From Gammaproteobacteria bacterium (GTDB lineage: Bacteria; Pseudomonadota; Gammaproteobacteria; Ga0077536), in the NCBI GenBank assembly GCA_003540955.1, contig DPMX01000084.1, positions 1 to 5,690 of the forward strand: a stretch of DNA of 5,690 bases, given 5' to 3'. This document shows positions 1-5,690 of this stretch, piece after piece. Numbering within the stretch: position 1 is the stretch's first letter; each line of letters begins with the position of its first letter. A program made the translations under genes and the position numbers. The notes beneath the pieces are model-generated. The model was not told the origin of the DNA and did no database searches. It worked only from the letters and a program-made list of their open reading frames with translations.

Positions 1-457
1 AGATTTGTTTAAAAGCAGCTCCAACGGTATCGAATTCGAGCTCAGGCTTGATAATGATCTACCGAGGGTGCCCGCTGATGCCGGACGCCTACGACAGGTC
101 ATCAATAACCTCGTAAAAAATGCAATTGAGGCATCGACGAAAACGACAGAAGCGCGAGTTAGGGTATGCACCCATCTTTTTACGGTTGACGCAGGTACCT
201 ACGTTGAAATACGCGTCGAAGACCACGGAGAGGGAATCAATGAAGAGCTATCAGAAAATATTTTTGAACCTTACGTTACTAATAAAACTCGAGGAACCGG
301 GCTCGGTTTGGCTATTGTTAAGAAAATTATCGAAGAGCACGGGGGCATCGTTTCGCTTGAGAACAATCCGGACATAGGTGCAGCAGCAATAATCAGACTG
401 CCAATCGAGGGAGTTGGCGATACACTAGCCCCTTCGGAAACGAGGAACGTGACATGA
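1..457 (+). CDS. ntrY: NtrY-like sensor histidine kinase, C-terminal ATP-binding domain (5' partial)
   Basis: This is the C-terminal end of a sensor histidine kinase. The frame is open to the left edge (first full codon at position 2), so the TTG at 5-7 is an internal Leu and not the start. The visible part, about 151 residues, is a HATPase_c domain that binds ATP for autophosphorylation. Counting that TTG as residue 1, it shows the N box (NLVKNAIEAS, N39), the G1 box DHGEG (73-77), the F box FEPY (87-90) and the G2 box GTGLGLAIVKKI (97-108), all intact. The sensor, HAMP/PAS and phosphoacceptor-His regions lie outside the window. Its stop overlaps the start of the NtrX-like regulator by ATGA, so the two are very likely a cognate, translationally coupled pair. 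The NtrY assignment rests on this partner and on the domain's general likeness; another NtrB/NtrY-class kinase is possible. I am sure of the family, less of the subfamily. Confidence 0.88.
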   Translation, partial: DLFKSSSNGIEFELRLDNDLPRVPADAGRLRQVINNLVKNAIEASTKTTEARVRVCTHLFTVDAGTYVEIRVEDHGEGINEELSENIFEPYVTNKTRGTGLGLAIVKKIIEEHGGIVSLENNPDIGAAAIIRLPIEGVGDTLAPSETRNVT

Positions 458-1821
458 GCTCTCCACACATCCTAGTCGTCGACGACGAACCCGATATTCG
501 GAACCTACTTAAAGAGATCCTAGAGGACGAAGGGTTCGAACTAAATGTAGCAGAAAACGCCAGTGAAGCGCGAGATGCTCGGCGTCACCGCCGCCCTGAT
601 CTCATATTATTGGATATATGGATGCCCGACACCGACGGAATTAGCTTGCTAAAAGAATGGTCTGATGAGGGACAAGTGGACATTCCGGTAATAATGATGT
701 CGGGTCATGGGACGGTTGAAACTGCTGTCGAAGCAACGCGCCTCGGAGCCTATGATTTCATCGAGAAACCACTTTCGATAGCAAAACTTATATTAACCGT
801 CCAGCGCGCACTTGAGACTGCAGGTCTACAACGTGAAAATATCGGTTTACGCAAAGGGATTTCGCCACTTGACGAGCCAATTGGAAATAGTGTGCCAATC
901 CGGAGGTTACGTGAGAATGCGGGACGGATCGCGCAACACAAGACTGCAATTTTTATTACTGGCGAGTCCGGAAGTGGAAAAGAAGTTATTGCACGCTACG
1001 TGCACAAACAAAGCCCTCGTGCCACCGGGCCTTTCATCACTGCAGGCGTCGCTGGGCTAGCGCGGGAAAACCCAGATGCCGAACTTTTCGGTACCGAACA
1101 TGACGGGCACATTACGTTCGGATCCTTGGAACAAGCCAACGGCGGTTCACTATTCCTAAAAGATATAGCGGATATGGATCTCAATACACAAGCGAGATTA
1201 CTTAGCGCACTAGAAAACGAAGCGCTTTTACGTGTAGGTGGGCGAGAACCAGTTCAGATCGACGTGCGGATTATTGCCGCGACACGCCGCGATTTAGGCG
1301 AAGAGGTCGCCAGCGGGACGTTCCGCGATGATTTATTTTATCACCTAAACGTAGTGCCCTTACACGTGCCCGCTTTGCGTGACCGAGCAGAAGATATCGA
1401 TATACTTACGGCACATTATTTAGGCTATTTTGAAGGTAACGAAGGGCTCCGACGTAGAGAGTTTTCTAGCAGTGCTAAACATCGTCTGCGCGATTACGGA
1501 TGGCCAGGGAACGTACGGGAGTTGAAAAATCTTATCCAGCGATTAATGATCCTCGGGAGTGGTGAGGAAGTTTCCACACGGGAAATCAATGCTTCGTTAG
1601 GGATTCGGCCTCAAGTCGATGGTGATCTACCCTATCCTGGCTTTGATTTACCCTTACGTGAGGCACGCGAAAAGTTTGAAAAAGCCTACCTAGAATACCA
1701 ACTCCATGCATTGCACGGAAGCGTCAGCAAGGTGTCAGAGCGAGTTGGAATCGAACGCACGCACCTATACCGAAAATTGCGTAGCCTCGGAATCGAGCCG
1801 AAACAGGTTAAAGATTCATAA
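454..1821 (+). CDS. ntrX: NtrX-like response regulator with degenerate AAA+ domain
   Basis: A 455-residue regulator with receiver, AAA+ and FIS-type DNA-binding domains, the architecture of the NtrC/NtrX family. The receiver (about 4-120) keeps the acidic pair D10/D11, phosphoacceptor D54, S83 and K105, so it should accept phosphate from the upstream kinase. The AAA+ region (about 142-370) has a good Walker A (GESGSGKE, 170-177, K176) and sensor II region (WPGNVREL, 350-357). However, the Walker B site reads LFLKDI (233-238) where LFLDEI is expected. The GAFTGA loop reads GHITFG (218-223). The Asn of the usual NCA motif is G198. R291 of the Arg-finger region is kept, but the second Arg position is H297. 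The C-terminal helix-turn-helix (about 420-447) looks normal. Start: ATG with GAGGA at 442-446, 7 bases upstream, overlapping the kinase stop. I infer a DNA-binding regulator that does not use normal sigma54 activation. The symbol reflects homology class, not proven nitrogen control. Confidence 0.9.
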   Translation: MSSPHILVVDDEPDIRNLLKEILEDEGFELNVAENASEARDARRHRRPDLILLDIWMPDTDGISLLKEWSDEGQVDIPVIMMSGHGTVETAVEATRLGAYDFIEKPLSIAKLILTVQRALETAGLQRENIGLRKGISPLDEPIGNSVPIRRLRENAGRIAQHKTAIFITGESGSGKEVIARYVHKQSPRATGPFITAGVAGLARENPDAELFGTEHDGHITFGSLEQANGGSLFLKDIADMDLNTQARLLSALENEALLRVGGREPVQIDVRIIAATRRDLGEEVASGTFRDDLFYHLNVVPLHVPALRDRAEDIDILTAHYLGYFEGNEGLRRREFSSSAKHRLRDYGWPGNVRELKNLIQRLMILGSGEEVSTREINASLGIRPQVDGDLPYPGFDLPLREAREKFEKAYLEYQLHALHGSVSKVSERVGIERTHLYRKLRSLGIEPKQVKDS

Positions 1822-1824
1822 GAA

Positions 1825-3198
1825 ATGAAAATAATTATTTTAGGCGCGGGTCAAGTCGGCTCGTCAGTCGCTGCTAATTTATGCGGCGAGGCTAATGACA
1901 TCACGGTCGTAGATGTTGATTCGACGCGCCTACAATTACTGCAAGATCGTCTAGATCTGCGTGGTGTTGTCGGCCACGGTTCACACCCTGACGTACTAGC
2001 TCGGGCCGGTGGACAAGACGCGGATATGATAATCGCCGTAACCAATAGCGACGAAACCAATATGATCGCTTGCCAAGTCGCGTACACGATCTTTAGAACA
2101 CCTACAAAAATTGCCAGAATCCGAGAAACACAGTACCAAAAAGCTACAGAACTTTTCGCACAAGAAGCACTTCCAATAGACGTGCTAATTAGTCCCGAAC
2201 AAGAAGTAACCGACTATATCCGGCGACTAATTGAATTCCCCGGCGCTTTGCAGGTTTTAGATTTCGCTGACGGACGGGTGCAGTTGGTCGCCGCACGCGC
2301 CGTGTATGGTGGTCCGCTAGTAGGCCATCGACTTCGGGATTTACCAAGCCAATTACCAGGGGTCGAAACGCGCGTTGTAGCGATTTATCGTAGGTTTGAA
2401 CCGATCATCCCGAATGGAGATACCGTCATTGAAACCGGTGACGATGTATTCTTTGTTGCGGCACCAAAGCACATCCGCGCAGTAATAAGCGAGTTTCAAC
2501 GGCTGGATGCACCAAACAAGCGCGTCATAGTTGCAGGTGGTGGAAATATCGGGAAACGTCTAGCACTAGCGCTTGAAGATCAGTGCAATATTAAACTTAT
2601 TGAGAGCAACCCAGAGCGAGCACTCAGCATCTCCGAAGAACTTAAACAGGCTTATGTGTTACTTGGCGATGCGGCTGATGAAGAGCTATTAGTTGAAGAA
2701 AATATCGAGCAAACCGACGTCTTCTGTGCGCTTACGAATGCAGACGAAGCTAACATCATCTCATCAATGCTGGCTAGGAGACTGGGGGCCAAAACGGTAA
2801 TGGCGTTAATAAACAGAGCTGCTTATGTTGATCTTGTGCAGCGTGACATAATTGACATTGCGATTTCACCACAACAAGCCACCATTGGAAGTTTGCTTGC
2901 TCATGTACGACGCGGGGACGTCGTTAAAGTACATGCATTGCGGCGCGGTACAGCGGAAGCAATCGAGGCAATTGCGCATGGGGATAAGAGTTCTAGCCAA
3001 GTTGTCGGTCGCACACTCGATGACATTAATCTCCCCCCCGGCACTACTATTGGCGCGCTCGTGCGCGGTGATGAAGTAATAATGGGGCATCATGACACGG
3101 TGATTGCAGCCGAAGATCACGTAATCATGATCGTCACGAACAAACACCACGTGCGGGATGTGGAACGTTTGTTTCAAGTCGGCGTCACCTTTCTTTGA
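1825..3198 (+). CDS. trkA: Trk system K+ uptake protein TrkA, NAD-binding
   Basis: TrkA is the cytoplasmic gating ring of the Trk/Ktr K+ uptake system. It binds NAD(H) and other nucleotides and controls opening of TrkH at the inner membrane (family knowledge). At 457 residues it matches the usual full length of about 458. It is a tandem duplication: the first RCK-N Rossmann fold opens with GAGQVG (7-12) and an acidic residue ending strand 2 (D30/D32), and the second opens with GGGNIG (238-243) with E260 in the equivalent place. Each is followed by an RCK-C-like segment; the last ends near the C terminus. It starts 3 bases after the regulator stop with only a weak purine-rich stretch upstream, so translation probably depends on coupling to the gene before it. 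No frameshift or truncation is visible. A run of seven C (3033-3039) is read in frame as Leu-Pro-Pro-Gly. Confidence 0.97.
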   Translation: MKIIILGAGQVGSSVAANLCGEANDITVVDVDSTRLQLLQDRLDLRGVVGHGSHPDVLARAGGQDADMIIAVTNSDETNMIACQVAYTIFRTPTKIARIRETQYQKATELFAQEALPIDVLISPEQEVTDYIRRLIEFPGALQVLDFADGRVQLVAARAVYGGPLVGHRLRDLPSQLPGVETRVVAIYRRFEPIIPNGDTVIETGDDVFFVAAPKHIRAVISEFQRLDAPNKRVIVAGGGNIGKRLALALEDQCNIKLIESNPERALSISEELKQAYVLLGDAADEELLVEENIEQTDVFCALTNADEANIISSMLARRLGAKTVMALINRAAYVDLVQRDIIDIAISPQQATIGSLLAHVRRGDVVKVHALRRGTAEAIEAIAHGDKSSSQVVGRTLDDINLPPGTTIGALVRGDEVIMGHHDTVIAAEDHVIMIVTNKHHVRDVERLFQVGVTFL

Positions 3199-3307
3199 TC
3201 CCGGCCGCGCGTTTTAAGACAAGGCTATTTGAGCCGCACTAATAAGGTTGCGAAAACTTGACGATTATACGGAACGCCGATTTGCAACTTACTACGTGTC
3301 GATACTA

Positions 3308-3351
3308 GCTATGAGACTACACTCTCGAAGTACCCCAGCGTGTAGGTTAGC
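3308..3351 (+). other. Possible stem-loop in the trkA-trkH intergenic leader
   Basis: The 179-base gap between trkA and trkH holds no gene I can recognise. It contains a perfect 6-bp inverted repeat, CTACAC (3317-3322) with GTGTAG (3340-3345), around a 17-base loop. An outer GCTA (3308-3311) pairs with TAGC (3348-3351) across an uneven internal loop. The structure would sit about 26 bases before the trkH start, in the transcript leader, and could affect translation or processing. There is no T-run after it, so it is not an intrinsic terminator. A 6-bp repeat can arise by chance in a gap of this size. A TTGACG at 3258-3263 resembles a -35 box, but no convincing -10 box follows at 16-18 bases. 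Confidence 0.25.
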
Positions 3352-3366
3352 CATCAGATAATGATC

Positions 3367-3370
3367 AGGA
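3367..3370 (+). promoter_or_regulatory. Ribosome binding site of trkH
   Basis: AGGA lies 7 bases before the ATG at 3378, the normal spacing. It decides the start: the ATG at 3361 is out of frame with trkH, and the protein from 3378 begins with the short basic stretch and first membrane helix expected of TrkH. Confidence 0.7.
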
Positions 3371-3377
3371 ATTCTCC

Positions 3378-4829
3378 ATGCGATTAAGAGTGATCCAAAA
3401 AATCCTGGGTCTATTACTATCTACATTCAGTTTAGCTTTGGTACCTCCGCTTCTATTGGCCCATTGGTTTGACGATGGTGCTACCCAAGCCTTTTTTATA
3501 GCGATAGCAGTAATTTTTTCTGCCGGTTTAATCTTATGGTGGCCGGTGCGAAAGATAGAAGAAGAGATAAAACTCCGCGATGGTTTCATCATAGTAGTAA
3601 TGTTCTGGGTCGTGCTAGGGGCGATCGGGTCGATACCGTTCATGCTTGTCGATGAATTGAATATGTCGTTGCCAGACGCGATATTCGAATCATTGTCTGG
3701 TTTAACGACCACTGGAGCAACAGTAATCGTCGGTATCGATCATCTGCCGCCCTCTATTCTTTTCTACCGTCAGCTACTTCAATGGCTAGGCGGCATGGGT
3801 ATTATCGTTTTGGCGGTCGCGATACTTCCGATCCTTGGGGTAGGTGGCATGCAACTTTATCGAGCAGAGACTCCTGGCCCAATGAAAGACGCGAAATTGA
3901 CGCCGCGCATTACCGAAACCGCCAAGGCATTGTGGTACATCTACCTCGGGTTAACTCTAGCTTGTGCTCTCGCGTATTTTCTCTCTGGCATGGGCCCTTT
4001 CGATGCGATCACTCACAGTTTTAGCACAGTCGCGATTGGTGGCTTTTCGACCCATGACTCATCCTTGGGGTATTTCGACAACCCATTGATAGAAGCTGTC
4101 GCTGTATTTTTCATGTTTTTAGCCGGAATTAATTTTTCTCTTCATTTTCTCGCATGGCGTAATCGTAACGCTAAGTACTATATCTTTGATTCCGAATTTA
4201 AGTTGTACGCAACCGTAACCGTTATTGTCTGCTTGTTATGCGGAATTGGTTTAAGTCTAACGCTTTACCAAGGCGATTGGATCCAAGCATTTCGAGTGGG
4301 CATTTTCCAGGCGGTATCTATTGGGACGACAACCGGCTTCACGACAACGAGTTTCCAAAGCTGGCCGGGATTTTTACCGGTGCTGCTAATATTTTCTAGT
4401 TTTATCGGCGCGTGCGCTGGCTCTACCGGCGGTGGGATAAAAGTGATCCGTGTTCTATTGCTCTACAAGCAGGGGAGACGAGAGATCCAACGACTTGTGC
4501 ACCCGAGCGCAATTATCACGATCAAAATGGGAGGAAGACCGGTAAGCGGTCGCGTCGTTGACGCGGTCTGGGGGTTTTTTGTCACGTACATAGCTGTCTT
4601 TGCGCTACTGTTGCTTTCGGTGATGGCGGCCGGTCTAGATCAAATTACTGCATTTTCCGCAGTGGCCGCTTGCTTCAATAATCTTGGCCCCGGGCTCGGC
4701 GAAGTTAGTTCTCATTACGGAGCACTTCCAAGCAACGCTAAAATGATACTTGGATTCGCTATGGTGCTTGGGCGGCTAGAAATATTTACGTTATTAGTAT
4801 TATTAACACCCGCATTTTGGCGCGCATGA
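3378..4829 (+). CDS. trkH: Trk system K+ uptake channel subunit TrkH
   Basis: TrkH is the inner-membrane K+-conducting subunit that works with TrkA. The 483 residues match the length of E. coli TrkH. It has the two extra N-terminal membrane helices of the TrkH branch (about 9-28 and 38-55), then four membrane-pore-membrane repeats. All four selectivity-filter loops are visible: TTTG (110-113), VAIGGFST (218-225), GTTTGF (316-321) and NLGPGLG (435-441), each with its filter Gly. The conserved flexible gate loop with the CAGSTGGGIK motif is at 346-355. These features separate it from KtrB-type subunits, which lack the first two helices. The start is supported by AGGA seven bases upstream and by its similarity to known TrkH N termini. 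It lies in the same direction as trkA but after a 179-base gap, so it may have its own promoter as well as read-through. Its stop overlaps the next gene by ATGA. No key residue appears to be missing. Confidence 0.97.
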   Translation: MRLRVIQKILGLLLSTFSLALVPPLLLAHWFDDGATQAFFIAIAVIFSAGLILWWPVRKIEEEIKLRDGFIIVVMFWVVLGAIGSIPFMLVDELNMSLPDAIFESLSGLTTTGATVIVGIDHLPPSILFYRQLLQWLGGMGIIVLAVAILPILGVGGMQLYRAETPGPMKDAKLTPRITETAKALWYIYLGLTLACALAYFLSGMGPFDAITHSFSTVAIGGFSTHDSSLGYFDNPLIEAVAVFFMFLAGINFSLHFLAWRNRNAKYYIFDSEFKLYATVTVIVCLLCGIGLSLTLYQGDWIQAFRVGIFQAVSIGTTTGFTTTSFQSWPGFLPVLLIFSSFIGACAGSTGGGIKVIRVLLLYKQGRREIQRLVHPSAIITIKMGGRPVSGRVVDAVWGFFVTYIAVFALLLLSVMAAGLDQITAFSAVAACFNNLGPGLGEVSSHYGALPSNAKMILGFAMVLGRLEIFTLLVLLTPAFWRA

Positions 4830-5149
4830 GGGATCAACGTATCGATAAACTCGAAGATTTGCTCGTTGCGGGTCCGGACACAGCGTTACTAAGATTCAGT
4901 CTTGGTAATGCGTATATCAAGAATAATCCCGCGGCTGCGGTGATCCACTTATCAAGGGCAGTTGCTCTCGATCCGCGATATACGGCTGCATGGAAGGTTC
5001 TCGGCAAAGCACTAAGCCTAGAGGGCGACACCACCTCTGCGATAGCCGCCTATGAACAAGGCATTAAGGTAGCCGAGGAAAATGGCGATAAACAAGCGGC
5101 TAAAGAAATGAGCGTATTTTTAAAGCGCCTTCGAAAATCATCAGTTTAA
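4826..5149 (+). CDS. Small tetratricopeptide repeat (TPR) protein
   Basis: A 107-residue protein made almost wholly of TPR-type helix pairs, a fold used for protein-protein contacts. Two repeats can be read: about 19-52 (LLRFSLGNAYIKN... then A45, L48, D49-P50) and about 53-86 (AAWKVLGKAL... A72, Y76). A charged C-terminal helix (GDKQAAKEMSVFLKRLRK, 87-104) follows. There is no signal peptide or membrane segment, so it should be cytoplasmic. I chose the ATG at 4826, which overlaps the trkH stop as ATGA, over the in-frame TTG at 4817, which lacks a ribosome binding site. Only the coupled start explains its translation, since no Shine-Dalgarno sequence is obvious. I believe short proteins of this type, with the same C-terminal tail, are widespread in proteobacteria, but their function is unknown to me. 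A link to the Trk channel is suggested only by position. Confidence 0.85.
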   Translation: MRDQRIDKLEDLLVAGPDTALLRFSLGNAYIKNNPAAAVIHLSRAVALDPRYTAAWKVLGKALSLEGDTTSAIAAYEQGIKVAEENGDKQAAKEMSVFLKRLRKSSV

Positions 5150-5153
5150 GGCG
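5126..5153. terminator. Possible shared stem-loop at convergent gene ends
   Basis: CGCCTT (5126-5131) and AAGGCG (5148-5153) form a perfect 6-bp inverted repeat. AAA (5134-5136) and TTT (5145-5147) extend it across a 2-base bulge, leaving an 8-base loop. It spans both the TPR stop and the pyrD stop, where a bidirectional terminator would sit. Neither strand has a real T-run after the stem (only CTTT on the minus strand), so intrinsic termination would be weak. It could instead be an end-protecting hairpin or chance. Confidence 0.3.
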
Positions 5154-5690
5154 AGCGACCCCACAATCTCTTCCACCCTAGTGTTACCATGAAGCGTCAA
5201 GTAATCGACGATTCCTTGGTTGATCACCGGGCAAATTAATGGTTCGTAAAACAATGCCGTACCGATGCCAACGGCAGATGCACCGACAAGCATAAACTCT
5301 ATAGCGTCTTTAGCCGTCATTATCCCACCCTGCCCAATGATCGGGATGCCATGTTTTTGGGCCACCTTGTATACTTGCTGAACCTTCAGCAATGCAATTG
5401 GTTTGATTGCTGGCCCGGACAGGCCACCTTGATTGTTCCCAATCACAGGTTTCTGCGCGTCTATATCAACTGCCATTCCCGTTAAGGTGTTGATGACGGC
5501 GAATGCATCTGTCCCAGCTTCTATGCACTGCCGCGCATTCTGTGCAATATCAGTCTGATTTGGCGAAAGTTTTGTAATCAACGGTTTAGTTGTCGCCCGC
5601 CTACACGCGGCTACAACTTGTGCGGACATATCTGGATCATTTCCGAACTGCACGCCACCTTTTTCAACATTAGGACATGAAATATTTATT
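5141..5690 (-). CDS. pyrD: Dihydroorotate dehydrogenase, class 1B catalytic subunit (5' partial)
   Basis: This enzyme oxidises dihydroorotate to orotate, the fourth step of pyrimidine synthesis, using FMN. The frame is open to the right edge, so the gene starts outside the window. About 182 C-terminal residues of a usual 300 or so are visible. The visible part opens with INISCPNV (5689-5666); the Cys codon at 5677-5675 matches the catalytic Cys of class 1 enzymes, where class 2 enzymes use Ser. Downstream are KLSPN (near 5572), NTLTGMAVDI, the GGLSGPAIKP motif (5428-5399), GQGGI and GTALF, which form the substrate and FMN-phosphate sites. The NTLTGM...GGLSGPAIKP pattern is typical of class 1B (PyrDB). 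That type normally works with an Fe-S/FAD subunit, PyrK, and passes electrons to NAD+; no pyrK is in the window. It lacks the ferredoxin tail of PreA-type dihydropyrimidine dehydrogenases. The GTG at 5653 is internal. It converges on the TPR gene with a 9-base overlap. Confidence 0.92.
   Translation of the reverse strand, partial: INISCPNVEKGGVQFGNDPDMSAQVVAACRRATTKPLITKLSPNQTDIAQNARQCIEAGTDAFAVINTLTGMAVDIDAQKPVIGNNQGGLSGPAIKPIALLKVQQVYKVAQKHGIPIIGQGGIMTAKDAIEFMLVGASAVGIGTALFYEPLICPVINQGIVDYLTLHGNTRVEEIVGSLALN

Noticed and set aside
3033..3039. Run of seven C in trkA as a slippage or phase-variation site.
   Set aside because: The frame reads through to a normal TrkA C terminus; a run this short inside a housekeeping gene is not enough evidence.
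2866..3177. Minus-strand open frame of 103 codons within trkA.
   Set aside because: No recognisable domain, no ribosome binding site evident, and fully covered by a well-supported gene on the other strand.
3223..3235. Small hairpin GGCT-ATTTG-AGCC after trkA as a terminator.
   Set aside because: The stem is only 4 bp, with no T-run after it; too weak to call.
3270..3286. Sigma54-like promoter, CGGAACG then TTGCA, upstream of trkH.
   Set aside because: The GG and GC elements are 11 bases apart, where the consensus needs 10, and this spacing is strict. The only regulator nearby also lacks GAFTGA.
3199..3377. Possible tRNA or small RNA gene in the trkA-trkH gap.
   Set aside because: No TPsiC-like arm or cloverleaf pairing could be fitted, and no promoter plus terminator pair is visible.
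3365..3712. Minus-strand open frame of 115 codons opposite the start of trkH.
   Set aside because: Low-complexity Ser/Ile/Asn-rich translation typical of an antisense shadow of membrane-protein codons.

Overview
The window looks like a chromosomal segment from a proteobacterium, most likely a gammaproteobacterium. Three things point that way: a TrkA with two RCK/NAD-binding halves, a TrkH of E. coli-like length, and an NtrY/NtrX-type two-component pair directly upstream of trkA. That gene order is known from several gammaproteobacterial lineages (family knowledge, not checked here). Base composition is intermediate by eye and fairly even. I see no insertion sequence, CRISPR array, tRNA or rRNA. 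There is no gene-free stretch over 300 bases; the longest gap is 179 bases.

Layout, left to right on the plus strand: the C-terminal ATP-binding domain of an NtrY-like sensor kinase (cut by the left edge), overlapping by ATGA with an NtrX-like response regulator (454-1821). After 3 bases comes trkA (1825-3198), then a 179-base gap with a possible leader stem-loop and the trkH ribosome binding site. trkH follows (3378-4829) and overlaps by ATGA with a small TPR protein gene (4826-5149). On the minus strand, a class 1B dihydroorotate dehydrogenase gene (5690-5141, cut by the right edge) converges on the TPR gene and overlaps it by 9 bases.

How the genes may work together: the kinase and regulator form a phosphorelay encoded in the same tight cluster as TrkA, the cytoplasmic NAD/nucleotide-sensing gate of the TrkH K+ channel. 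This suggests, without proving, that the signalling pair and K+ uptake are expressed or act together. The TPR protein is probably translationally coupled to TrkH. The pyrimidine gene belongs to a separate, opposing transcription unit.

The most interesting signal is in the NtrX-like regulator. Its receiver and DNA-binding domains look intact, but the AAA+ domain has lost several catalytic and sigma54-contact residues: the Walker B acidic pair is now Lys-Asp, GAFTGA is now GHITFG, the switch Asn is Gly, and one Arg finger is His. It is therefore unlikely to be a conventional sigma54 activator. The class 1B type of PyrD is the second point worth checking. I found no convincing evidence of a wholly new system.
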